DNA of 64,000 bases from the NCBI RefSeq assembly GCF_000213055.1, contig NZ_CM001165.1, forward strand, positions 3,490,445 to 3,554,444. The letters are read 5' to 3'. This DNA comes from Streptomyces sp. Tu6071 (GTDB taxonomy: Bacteria > Actinomycetota > Actinomycetes > Streptomycetales > Streptomycetaceae). A model generated the notes under the pieces. That model was not told where the DNA came from and searched no databases. It was given only the letters and a program-made list of their open reading frames with translations. Below are positions 52,725 to 63,963 of the stretch, one piece after another; the stretch's first letter is position 1; every line of letters starts with the position of its first letter. The position numbers and the translations under genes were made by a program.

Positions 52725-52932
52725 ACGACCGGGGCCACGGGGGTGCCCCGCACGCCACCCGCGTCACCCCTGTCCCCCGTGCCACCGGCTGAGGTTGCGT
52801 CTCCCTGATGTCCCTGATGTCCAGTCACCACACCCCGCGCGAACGGCCGTCCACCGGGCTACCTTCGTACTACGCGCACCGCACCGCGGGCCGCGTGAGG
52901 GTTCACCCAACGGCCGAGGGGGCGCAGGCGGC

Positions 52933-53781
52933 ATGAGCACGGGCGACGACCACCGGTACGGGGTGCCCCCGCTCCCCGACGACTACGGCGGCACCGGGCA
53001 GACCCGCACCCGCCTCCCCGACCGCGCCGGCCCCCCGCGCGGCCCGGCCCCCCGCCGCCCCTCGCGCGGCCTCGTCGTCATCGGCGCCGTCGTCGCCCTC
53101 CTCATCGCGGCGATCGCCTTCGCGAACCAGAACACCGACGACTCCCCCTCCCACCCCGACACCACCCCCGCCAAGGCCCCCGCCCCAGCCCCCACCACCC
53201 CCACCGGCACCAAACCCACCCAACCCCCGAGCCAATCCGGAATCCCCGCGGGCTACCCCCACACCAAAGAGGGCGCCCAGAGCGCTGCCGCGAACTACAC
53301 GGTGGCACTGGGGTCGGACGGGATGTTCGACAAGGACCGACGTCCCGGAATCCTCACCGCCGTCTACACCTCGCAGGTCGCCGCACAGCGCACCGCGCGC
53401 CTCGACAAGGTGTACAGCGACAAGGACTTCCTCGCCAGAATCGGCCTTGCCCCTGACGGATCGGCGCCCGACGGGCTCACCTTCATCTCCCGTTCCAGCC
53501 CGCTGGGCACGAAGGCCGAGAGCTATTCCGACACCAAAGCGTCCGTCGCCGTCTGGTACTCAACACTCTTCGGCTTCGCTGGGGAGTCCACGCAGCACCC
53601 GGTGACCGAGAGCTGGTACACGACCACTTTCGAGCTGACCTGGACGGGCCAGGACTGGAAGGTCGACGACGACAAACAGGAGGAAGGCCCGACGCCGGTC
53701 AATGGTGATCAGCGGGTCTCCTCCTCCGAGGACATGCAGAAGGCCGTGGAGCAGTTCGGAGGATTCACCTATGCCCGGTAA
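52933..53781 (+). CDS. Single-pass membrane protein, VirB8/TcpC-like
   Basis: The 282-residue protein has a Pro/Arg-rich cytoplasmic tail, one helix (LVVIGAVVALLIAAIAF, about 43-59), a Pro/Thr linker and an extracytoplasmic domain. The C-terminal part has the pattern of an NTF2-like VirB8 domain: AAANYTVALGSDGMF, VAVWYSTLFGF, and TTTFELTWTGQDWKVDD. That would place it as a scaffold of the secretion channel. It overlaps the next gene by 11 nt. The family call is an inference from fold pattern and context. Confidence 0.72.
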   Translation: MSTGDDHRYGVPPLPDDYGGTGQTRTRLPDRAGPPRGPAPRRPSRGLVVIGAVVALLIAAIAFANQNTDDSPSHPDTTPAKAPAPAPTTPTGTKPTQPPSQSGIPAGYPHTKEGAQSAAANYTVALGSDGMFDKDRRPGILTAVYTSQVAAQRTARLDKVYSDKDFLARIGLAPDGSAPDGLTFISRSSPLGTKAESYSDTKASVAVWYSTLFGFAGESTQHPVTESWYTTTFELTWTGQDWKVDDDKQEEGPTPVNGDQRVSSSEDMQKAVEQFGGFTYAR

Positions 53782-55075
53782 CGCGCTCCTCCGCTCGCGA
53801 AGGGTCTGGGGCCTGACGGGAGTGCTGGGCCTCCTTCAGACGATCGCGCTCGCCGCCGCCCGCGGCGCCACCGCGGCGCCCACCCCCGAGCCGTCCGACA
53901 ACCCGTGCGACGAGTTGCGAGCAGCCGCCCGCTCCTACTGCGAGCGCGGCGACTCGGGCGGGCCCTCCACCAAAGTTCCCGACGCCCTCGACCCCCTCGC
54001 CTCCCTCGCCAACGGCTGTGCCGACGCCGCCTCCTGGACCGTCGACAAACTCTCCGAAGCCGTCAAAAGCACCGCCAACGTCGACTTCACCAACCCCAAG
54101 TTCCTCCAGCAGTACGCCGTCGTCTTCGCCGCCTCCACCATCCTCACCCTCCTCCTCTGGCTCCTCGCCGTGGCCAAGCGAGCCGTCCGCGGTGTCCCCC
54201 TCACCACGGCCATCACCGAAGCGGTCGGTTTCCTCTGGCTCACCGTCCTCGCCTCCGCCTTCACCCCCCTCATCCTCTACACCGTCGTCTCCGCCACCGA
54301 CGGCATCACCGCCGTCCTCTCCCGCACCACCGGCAGCCAGACCGACGTCTTCTTCGGCTCCTTCTCCAAGGCCCTCGACCAGGGCGACGACATCGGCGGC
54401 GGCCCCATCATGCTCGTCGTCGTCTCCCTCGTCTCGATCCTCGCCGCCGGCGTCCTCTGGCTCGAACTGGTCATCCGCGCCGCCCTCCTCTACGTCGGCG
54501 CCCTCCTCGGCACCGTCGTCTACGCGGGCCTCGTCGACAAGAACATGTGGGGCCACGTCCGCCGCTGGGCCGGCGTCATGATCGCGGTCATCCTCGTGAA
54601 ACCCGTCATCGTCATCGTCCTCGGCCTCGCCGGCGCCCTCGCCGGCGACGAAGGCCCCTCCGCCTTCTCAGCCGTCGTCTCCGGCCTCGCGATCATCCTG
54701 CTCGCCATCTTCGCGAGCGCCATGATCTACCGCTTCGTCCCCGGCTTCGGCGACGAACTCGTCGCCTCCCGCTCCAACCGCATGCAGCAGGGCGCCGAGT
54801 CCCGCGCCGCAGCCGTCCTCTCCTCCCCCGCCTCCTTCGTCGCCCAGGGCATCAAGACCCACAGCACCCGCAACGACGGCGGCGGCAACTCCGGCGGCGG
54901 CCAGAACCAGGGCGGCTCCAAGGCCCCCCACTCGGTCGGCGAAGGCATCGCCGCCCACGGCACCCGCGGCGGCGCCCAGCAAGCAGCCGCCCCCGCCCCC
55001 CGCTCCGCCACCCAGACCCCGCACGCGTCCAACCGAGGCACGGGCACCAACAGCACGGGAGGTGAAGGGCGTTGA
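53771..55075 (+). CDS. Polytopic membrane protein, VirB6/TrbL-like
   Basis: GGAGG lies before ATG 53771, inside the end of the previous gene. The 434-residue protein has an N-terminal hydrophobic segment, an extracytoplasmic loop with three Cys (NPCDE, SYCERG, NGCADAASW), then about six helices (for example VVFAASTILTLLLWLLAVAK, MLVVVSLVSILAAGVLWLEL, AVILVKPVIVIVLGLAGAL). The last 100 residues are a Gly/Asn/Ser/Thr-rich tail. The TrbL/VirB6 pattern is clear from topology and the LWLELVIRAALLYVGALLG segment. Confidence 0.82.
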   Translation: MPGNALLRSRRVWGLTGVLGLLQTIALAAARGATAAPTPEPSDNPCDELRAAARSYCERGDSGGPSTKVPDALDPLASLANGCADAASWTVDKLSEAVKSTANVDFTNPKFLQQYAVVFAASTILTLLLWLLAVAKRAVRGVPLTTAITEAVGFLWLTVLASAFTPLILYTVVSATDGITAVLSRTTGSQTDVFFGSFSKALDQGDDIGGGPIMLVVVSLVSILAAGVLWLELVIRAALLYVGALLGTVVYAGLVDKNMWGHVRRWAGVMIAVILVKPVIVIVLGLAGALAGDEGPSAFSAVVSGLAIILLAIFASAMIYRFVPGFGDELVASRSNRMQQGAESRAAAVLSSPASFVAQGIKTHSTRNDGGGNSGGGQNQGGSKAPHSVGEGIAAHGTRGGAQQAAAPAPRSATQTPHASNRGTGTNSTGGEGR

Positions 55076-56625
55076 CGACCCCGCCACAGACCTACGCGCC
55101 CCGCCGCACCTATCTCATCGGCCGCGCACGGCCCAACGCCGTCATCGGCCGCAACCGCGAGAGCGGCGAACTCGCCCTCATCATCGCCGGGGCCTTCCTC
55201 GGCATGATGTGCGGACTCCTCGTCCCCTTCCTCGCCCTGCGCCTCGTCCTCCTCATGGGCTTCCCCCTCATCGCTCTCGCCGCCGTCTACGTCCCGTACA
55301 AGCGTCGCACCGTCTACAAGTGGTACGAGATCAACCGCAGCTTCAAGCGGCTCAACCGCAGTGGCCAGGCCGCCTACCGCTCCGGCGCCGCCGAGGCCGG
55401 CACCCGCATCGACGGCCGCGAGATCGAGGTCGGCCCGCCCCCCGGCATCGGCCGCATCTCCTGGCTCTCCGCCCCCTTCGGCCCCGACGAGATCGCCGTC
55501 CTCCTCCACGCCGACCGCCGCACCGTCACCGCCGCCATCGAGATCGAGGGCCCCGGCGTCGGCCTGCGCGACTCCGAGGACCAGGAAGCCCTCGTCGACC
55601 GCTTCGGCACCCTCCTCAAGCACGTGGCCAACGGCGACGGCTTCGTCACCCGCCTGCAAATGCTCGCCCGCACGCTCCCCGCCGACCCCGACGCCCACGC
55701 CAAGGACGTCAGCCAGCGCGGCGACCAGCGCTCCCCGCTCTGGCTCCAGGACAGCTACGAGCAGCTCCTCTCCATGGTCTCCACCTCCAGCGAGCAGCAC
55801 CGCGCCTACCTCGTCGCCTGCATGGACTACGGGCGCGAACTCGCCGCCGAGGCGAACGCCATGGCCAAGGCCGCGCGCCCCCAGGGCGGCCGCAAGCTCG
55901 ACCGCGACGCGGGCCTCGCCATCGTCATGGCCCGCGAGCTGACCGACATCTGCTCCCGCCTCCAGGAAGCCGACATCCGCGTCCGCCAGCCCCTCGGCCA
56001 GGGCCGCCTCGCCTCCCTCATCCACTCCATGTACGACCCCGACCACCCCATCGACCACCTCCAGGCCATGACCCGCCGCAACGCCTGGCCCGCCGAGCTC
56101 GACGCCACCGAGCCCACCTACCTCCAGGCGAAGACCCGCGAGTCCGCGACCCGCGAGCCCTGGTGCCACGCCACCGCCTGGGTCAAGGAATGGCCCATGA
56201 CCCCGGTCGGCGTGAACTTCCTCGCCCCCCTCCTCGTCCACACCCCCGACGTCATCCGCACCGTCGCCGTCACGATGGACCTCGAACCCACCGAGATCGC
56301 CATCGAGCGGATGCTGACCGAGAAGACCAACGACGCCGCCGACGCCAGCCGCGCCGCCAAGCTCAACCGCACCGTCGACCCCCGCGACATGGCCGCGTCG
56401 GGCCGTATCGACCAGCGCGGCGACGACCTCGCCAGCGGCGCCGCCGGAGTCAACCTCGTCGGCTGGATCACCGTCTCCTCCCGTCACCCCGAAGCCCTCG
56501 CCCGCGACAAGCGCACCATCCGCGCCTCCGCCGGCAAGTCCTACCTCAAGCTCGAATGGTGCGACCGCGAACACCACCGCGCCTTCGTCAACACCCTCCC
56601 CTTCGCCACCGGCATCCGCCGCTGA
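55072..56625 (+). CDS. PrgI/SCO6880-like membrane protein
   Basis: The start is TTG 55072, overlapping the previous stop as TTGA, with GGAGG further upstream. The 517-residue protein has TYLIGRARPNAVIGRNRESG, two helices in residues 36-75 (IIAGAFLGMMCGLLVPFLAL and GFPLIALAAVYVPY), then a long cytoplasmic domain. This is the SCO6880-type family, which fuses a VirB3/PrgI-like membrane part to a domain like the N-terminal half of VirB4. It would join the channel to the ATPase encoded next. No P-loop is present in this part. Confidence 0.85.
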   Translation: MTTPPQTYAPRRTYLIGRARPNAVIGRNRESGELALIIAGAFLGMMCGLLVPFLALRLVLLMGFPLIALAAVYVPYKRRTVYKWYEINRSFKRLNRSGQAAYRSGAAEAGTRIDGREIEVGPPPGIGRISWLSAPFGPDEIAVLLHADRRTVTAAIEIEGPGVGLRDSEDQEALVDRFGTLLKHVANGDGFVTRLQMLARTLPADPDAHAKDVSQRGDQRSPLWLQDSYEQLLSMVSTSSEQHRAYLVACMDYGRELAAEANAMAKAARPQGGRKLDRDAGLAIVMARELTDICSRLQEADIRVRQPLGQGRLASLIHSMYDPDHPIDHLQAMTRRNAWPAELDATEPTYLQAKTRESATREPWCHATAWVKEWPMTPVGVNFLAPLLVHTPDVIRTVAVTMDLEPTEIAIERMLTEKTNDAADASRAAKLNRTVDPRDMAASGRIDQRGDDLASGAAGVNLVGWITVSSRHPEALARDKRTIRASAGKSYLKLEWCDREHHRAFVNTLPFATGIRR

Positions 56626-56810
56626 CCCCCGCGATGAGCACGACCACCACCACCGCCACCCGCACCCGCGCCCGCCAAAGCCCCCGCACCCTCATCCACC
56701 GCTGACCATCCTCCACCGCCCACCCCCGCCCAGGCGTCCCCCGCCGGACGGATTTCCCCGCCTCCCCCGTACGAACGCCGTCCTGCCGCAGACTCCGCCC
56801 CACGACTGAT

Positions 56811-56880
56811 CCGCCGCCCCACCGGCATCCATCCCGCGACCGACCCGCCGCCCCGCCGGCATCCATCGCACGACCCGCCA
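56811..56880. repeat. Direct repeat between the SCO6880-like and ATPase genes
   Basis: CCGCCGCCCCACCGGCATCC starts at 56811 and CCGCCGCCCCGCCGGCATCC at 56845, 34 bp apart. The surrounding 272-bp gap between the two T4SS-like genes holds no convincing gene. Confidence 0.65.
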
Positions 56881-56897
56881 CCGCCCGGGAGCCCGAG

Positions 56898-58289
56898 ATG
56901 AAGGACCCGCTGACCCTCCTCACCGACGCCTTCGCCGCATTCCTCTTCGGAAAGGTCGAGACCACCCGTCTCCCGGTCCGCACCTCGACAGGGCAGGCCC
57001 AGGCCGTCTACCTCCCCACCGCCGCCCCGGGTCTCGGCGACTCCGGCGTCATCATCGGCCGCGAGGTCTACAGCGGGAAGGGCTACATCTACGACCCCTT
57101 CCAGCTCTACGGTCAGCAGCTCCCCGCCCCCCACTGGCTCGTCCTCGGCGAGTCCGGCAACGGCAAATCGGCGCTGGAGAAGACGTACGTGATGCGCCAG
57201 CTGCGCTTCCGCGACCGCCAGGTCGTCGTCCTCGACGCACAGGGCGAGGACGGCGTCGGCGAGTGGAACCTCATCGCCTCGCAGCTCGGCATAACCCCCA
57301 TCCGCCTGGACCCGACCGCGGCCCTGGACATGGGCATCCGCCTCAACCCGCTCGACCCCGCGATCACCACGACGGGACAGCTCGCCCTGCTCCGTACGAT
57401 CATCGAGGTCGCGATGGGCCACGGCCTCGACGAGCGCTCCGGCTTCGCGCTCAAGGTCGCGCACTCCTACGTCAACGAGACCGTCACCGGCCGCCAGCCC
57501 GTCCTCACCGACATCGTCGAACAGCTCCGCCACCCCGAGCCGGAGTCCGCCGAGGCGATGAACGTCGCCCTGGAGGACGTCCGCGCCTGGGGACTCGACG
57601 TCGCACTCGTCCTCGACCGCCTCGTCGACGGCGACCTGCGCGGCATGTTCGACGGCCCCACGACGGTCGGCATCGACCTCGACGCGCCCCTCATCGTCTT
57701 CGACCTCTCGCACATCGACCGCAACTCCATCGCCATGCCGATCCTCATGGCGATCGTCGGCGTCTGGCTCGAACACACCTGGATCAGGCCCGACCGCAAG
57801 AAGCGCATCTTCCTCGTCGAAGAGGCATGGCACATCATCAACAGCCCCTTCGTCGCCCAGCTCTTCCAGCGCCTCCTGAAGTTCGGCCGCCGCCTCGGCC
57901 TCTCCTTCGTCGCCGTCGTCCACCACCTCTCCGACGTCGTCGACGGCGCCGCGGCGAAGGAAGCCGCCGCGATCCTCAAGATGGCCTCGACGCGCACGAT
58001 CTACGCGCAGAAGGCCGACGAGGCCCGCGCCACCGGCACCGTCCTCGGCCTGCCCCGCTGGGCCCAGGAGATCATCCCCACGCTGACCCCGGGCATCGCC
58101 GTGTGGGACGTCAACGGCAACGTCCAGGTCGTCAAACACCTCATCACCGAGGCCGAACGCCCCCTCGTCTTCACCGACCGCGCCATGACCGAGTCCTCCG
58201 AGCCCTACCCCGAGGAACTCCTCGCCGCCGAACGCGAGACCGCCGAACGCGCGGCACTCATGGAACAGCGCCACTCCGGGGTCGCCTGA
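56898..58289 (+). CDS. VirB4/TraC-like ATPase
   Basis: The 463-residue protein is the ATPase half of a VirB4-type motor. Walker A is LGESGNGKSALEK (G84-S91), a middle motif is VVVLDAQGEDGVGEWN, Walker B is IFLVEEAWHII (304-314), and FVAVVHHLSDVVDG follows. There is no membrane helix. GGGAG lies before the ATG. In S. coelicolor the corresponding membrane-associated ATPase cluster (cmdABCDEF, as I recall) affects chromosome segregation and differentiation. It should power assembly or transport by this complex. Confidence 0.9.
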   Translation: MKDPLTLLTDAFAAFLFGKVETTRLPVRTSTGQAQAVYLPTAAPGLGDSGVIIGREVYSGKGYIYDPFQLYGQQLPAPHWLVLGESGNGKSALEKTYVMRQLRFRDRQVVVLDAQGEDGVGEWNLIASQLGITPIRLDPTAALDMGIRLNPLDPAITTTGQLALLRTIIEVAMGHGLDERSGFALKVAHSYVNETVTGRQPVLTDIVEQLRHPEPESAEAMNVALEDVRAWGLDVALVLDRLVDGDLRGMFDGPTTVGIDLDAPLIVFDLSHIDRNSIAMPILMAIVGVWLEHTWIRPDRKKRIFLVEEAWHIINSPFVAQLFQRLLKFGRRLGLSFVAVVHHLSDVVDGAAAKEAAAILKMASTRTIYAQKADEARATGTVLGLPRWAQEIIPTLTPGIAVWDVNGNVQVVKHLITEAERPLVFTDRAMTESSEPYPEELLAAERETAERAALMEQRHSGVA

Positions 58290-58419
58290 CCATGCGCGAG
58301 CGGCACGAACCCGGGTCGTACCGGAGACGGTCGTACGCGAGTCGTACGCACCCGTGTCCCTCGTCCGCGCGTCGGTGGTACGGGAGACGGAGCGGCGTCG
58401 TACGAGAGGACGAGCCCCG

Positions 58420-59970
58420 ATGAGCCCCCGCAAGGACGCGACACCGGGCCGCCCCGGCGGTGTCCCCGACGGGGTGCTCCTCGGCGTCCTCGTCCTGGCC
58501 CTCGGCATCACGCTGCTGCTGTGGCTCGCGAGCGGCCTCGCCGCCCTCTTCTCGCACGGCGCCTGGCCCGCGGCGGTCAGCCTCCGCAACACGCCGCTCG
58601 CCCTGCGCTCCCTGCTGACGGACCCGAAGGATCTCCACGCCGCCTGGCCCGACGCCCCCGCGTCGGCGCTCTCCGGCTACGGCCTCTTCTGGGGCCTCTT
58701 CTTCGGCCTCGCGATGGTCCTCGTCGTCCTCGTCCTCTTCGTTCTCTCCGCCTTCGCCCGCCGCCGCGCCCTCCGCGCCGCCCGCAAGAATCCGCCCCCG
58801 CCGGAGGCCGCCCCCGAGTCGGCGCTCCTCCCCGGGGAGGAGTCCGTGCGCATACGGGAGGAGGCCCTGCGCCGCCGCGAGGCAGCCCTCCGCCGCGAGG
58901 AGGAGGAACTCACCCGCCGCGAGGAGGAAGCCCTCAGTCGCCGCGAGAAGGCCCTCGAAACCCGTCGCGAGGCCCTCGACCTCACGAAGGAGGAGCCCCC
59001 GTCACCCCCCGCCGAGCTGGCGGCCCCCGCGGTCCCCGCGCCGCGCCGCCCCCCGCTCCTCCTCGCCGACGCCCCGGCCCGTCTGGCCGAGGCGATCGAG
59101 GCGGTACGGGAGGCGGCGGGCCCCGTCCTCGTCGTCACCTCCCAGCCCGCGCTGTGGCGGGAGACGAAGGACGCCCGCGCCAAGCTCGGCCCCGTACTCG
59201 TCCACGACCCGCTGCTGCGCTGCGACACACCCGACCGACTCCACTGGTCCCCGTCCGCCGGCTGCGTCGACCCGAAGACCGCTGCGGTACGGGCCAGAGC
59301 GCTCCTCGCCCCGGTCCGCCCCGCCTCCCGGCTCGACGCGGCGACGGCCGACACGGCCGAGACCCTCCTGCGCTGCTTCCTGCACGCCGCCGACACGGAC
59401 GGCCGCCCGGTCTCCCACGTCCACCGCTGGGCCCAGGGCACCCGCGTCCACGAGGCGGTCCGCATCCTCCGCACGCACCCCACCGCGTCGCCCGGTGCCG
59501 CGGGCGAGCTGGAGGCCGCGCTCACCGCGTACCCGGAACGCCGCGACATGGCCCAGGAACTGACGGCTCGGGCCCTCTCCGGTCTCACCGAGGTCCACCT
59601 GCGCGAGTCCTGCACCCCGCACCGCACCGACACGGCCCGGCTGGATTCCTTCCTCGCCGAAGAGGGAACGCTCTACCTCGTGGGCGTCTCCGTCGAGGAC
59701 CCCAAGGCGCACCCCGGTGCCATGCCTTTCACGACGGCGCTCGCCTCCGACGTGGTCGAGCACGGCCGCCGCGAGGCCGCAGGGTCTCCCGCCGGTCGGC
59801 TCGACCCACCACTGACCCTCGTCCTGGAGGACGTCGCCGCGGTCGCCCCGTTCCCCGAGCTACCGGCCCTCCTCACGACGGGCCCCGCCGCAGGACTGCA
59901 CCCCCTGGCCCTCCTGCGCTCCCGGGAACAGGCCCGCACAAGGTGGCCGGACACCGACCTCGTAGGCTGA
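58420..59970 (+). CDS. VirD4/TraG-like coupling protein homologue without Walker A
   Basis: The 516-residue protein has two membrane helices (about 18-44 and 86-112) flanking a T4CP-like segment (TPLALRSLLTDPKDLHAAWP). A charged coiled coil built of RREEALxRREAAL units covers about 141-190. The C-terminal RecA-like part keeps the coupling-protein pattern: GPVLVVTSQPALWRETKDAR, LHWSPSAGCVDPKTAA, TLYLVGVSVEDP and LTLVLEDVAAVAP. The phosphate-binding GPPxxGKT loop that should come before GPVLVV is absent, and Walker B reads LEDVAAVAP rather than LDEAANIAP. It is therefore likely a non-ATPase receptor or scaffold. Confidence 0.82.
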   Translation: MSPRKDATPGRPGGVPDGVLLGVLVLALGITLLLWLASGLAALFSHGAWPAAVSLRNTPLALRSLLTDPKDLHAAWPDAPASALSGYGLFWGLFFGLAMVLVVLVLFVLSAFARRRALRAARKNPPPPEAAPESALLPGEESVRIREEALRRREAALRREEEELTRREEEALSRREKALETRREALDLTKEEPPSPPAELAAPAVPAPRRPPLLLADAPARLAEAIEAVREAAGPVLVVTSQPALWRETKDARAKLGPVLVHDPLLRCDTPDRLHWSPSAGCVDPKTAAVRARALLAPVRPASRLDAATADTAETLLRCFLHAADTDGRPVSHVHRWAQGTRVHEAVRILRTHPTASPGAAGELEAALTAYPERRDMAQELTARALSGLTEVHLRESCTPHRTDTARLDSFLAEEGTLYLVGVSVEDPKAHPGAMPFTTALASDVVEHGRREAAGSPAGRLDPPLTLVLEDVAAVAPFPELPALLTTGPAAGLHPLALLRSREQARTRWPDTDLVG

Positions 59971-59974
59971 CGCC

Positions 59975-60550
59975 TCACCCGTCGGCGTTCGCGGCAGGGG
60001 CGGTACGGGCCAAGGGCCCCTCCCACACGTACTCCAGCTCCTCGCCCGTCCCCGTCTGGTCCGGCACCCGGTGCCCGGTGGGCACGAAGCCGAGTTTCTC
60101 GTACGCTGCCGCCGCCCGCCCGTTCTCGGCGTGCACGAAGAGCCGCAACCGCCCGGCCCCGACCGCCGCGGCCCATTCGCGCACGGCCGCGACGAGCGGC
60201 CCCAGTACCCGCCCGCCACCACGGTGTTCGGGCCGTACGTACACCCCGACGAGCTGCGCCTGCCGCTCCTCGATGGGCAGCCCGAAGTGATCCCGCGCCC
60301 CGGCCTCCTCGACGATGCCGGCCACCGACCCCATCCAGCTCCCGTCCGGCGCGACAGCTGCGAACTGCCGACTGCTCACCCCGGCCTCGGAGTTCGCGGC
60401 CTGCTCCTTCCAGAGCACGTCCGGCTTCCCGAGAGCGTTCTCGTACGTGTCCAGGAAGGCGAGGTGGGCCACGGGGTCCCGCAGCGCGGCGAGCCGCAGC
60501 TCTTTCGCCTGCGGCCAGTCGTCGGCACCCACTACGCGTATGACGTTCAT
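59975..60550 (-). CDS. GNAT-family acetyltransferase
   Basis: The 191-residue protein starts MNVIRVVGADDWPQAKELRL. It has the GNAT core VGVYVRPEHRGGGRVLGPLV, where the Gly-rich loop binds acetyl-CoA, and LFVHAENGRAAAAYEKLGFV near the end. On the minus strand TATCTT (60558-60563) ends seven nucleotides before the ATG, suggesting a leaderless mRNA. It ends four nucleotides from the convergent coupling-protein-like gene. The substrate is unknown. Confidence 0.9.
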   Translation of the reverse strand: MNVIRVVGADDWPQAKELRLAALRDPVAHLAFLDTYENALGKPDVLWKEQAANSEAGVSSRQFAAVAPDGSWMGSVAGIVEEAGARDHFGLPIEERQAQLVGVYVRPEHRGGGRVLGPLVAAVREWAAAVGAGRLRLFVHAENGRAAAAYEKLGFVPTGHRVPDQTGTGEELEYVWEGPLARTAPAANADG

Positions 60551-60578
60551 GCGGCCGAAGATACCTGTAAACGCGAAA

Positions 60579-60610
60579 AAGCCCCGCACCAAGTGAATGG
60601 TGCGGGGCTT
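60579..60610 (-). terminator. rrn operon terminator
   Basis: AAGCCCCGCACC (60579-60590) pairs perfectly over 12 bp with GGTGCGGGGCTT (60599-60610), loop 8 nt. On the minus strand it is followed by TTTTTCG. It lies 14 bp past the 5S end. Confidence 0.92.
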
Positions 60611-60623
60611 CCCGACAATAATT

Positions 60624-60742
60624 GTTCGGCGGCGTCCTACTCTCCCACAAGGTCCCCCTTGCAGTACCATCGGCGCTACGCAGCTTAGCTTCCGGGTTCG
60701 GAATGTAACCGGGCGTTTCCCACGCGCTATGACCACCGAAAC
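60624..60742 (-). rRNA. rrf: 5S ribosomal RNA
   Basis: On the minus strand the 119-nt sequence begins GTTTCGGTGGTCATAGCGCG and ends CGCCGCCGAAC, with the 5S landmarks CCCGGTTACATTCCGAACCC and GATGGTACTGC. It lies about 100 nt after the 23S gene and just before the rrn terminator. Ends are estimated from helix I pairing. Confidence 0.95.
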
Positions 60743-60821
60743 ACTATAAAACCGTCAACCACCCCGCCACACCGCACAAAAGGCGGGGGCAGTGTGTGGT
60801 TGTTCGTGGTTTCAGAACCAA

Positions 60822-60838
60822 CACAGTGGACGCGAGCA
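60822..60838 (-). other. 3' arm of the pre-23S processing stalk
   Basis: The 17 bp CACAGTGGACGCGAGCA are perfectly complementary to 63972-63988, on the far side of the 23S gene. The two arms would pair in the precursor and form the RNase III processing stem. Confidence 0.85.
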
Positions 60839-60845
60839 ACTGAGG

Positions 60846-63963
<3,118 letters not shown>

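Noticed and set aside
56635..56706. A 23-codon frame, MSTTTTTATRTRARQS and on, after the SCO6880-like gene
   Set aside because: Thr/Arg-rich low complexity, no ribosome site, and no pattern of a real small protein.
58292..58423. A 44-codon frame between the VirB4-like and coupling-protein-like genes
   Set aside because: Arg/Ser-rich and built from GTACG repeats; the overlap with the next ATG is probably chance.
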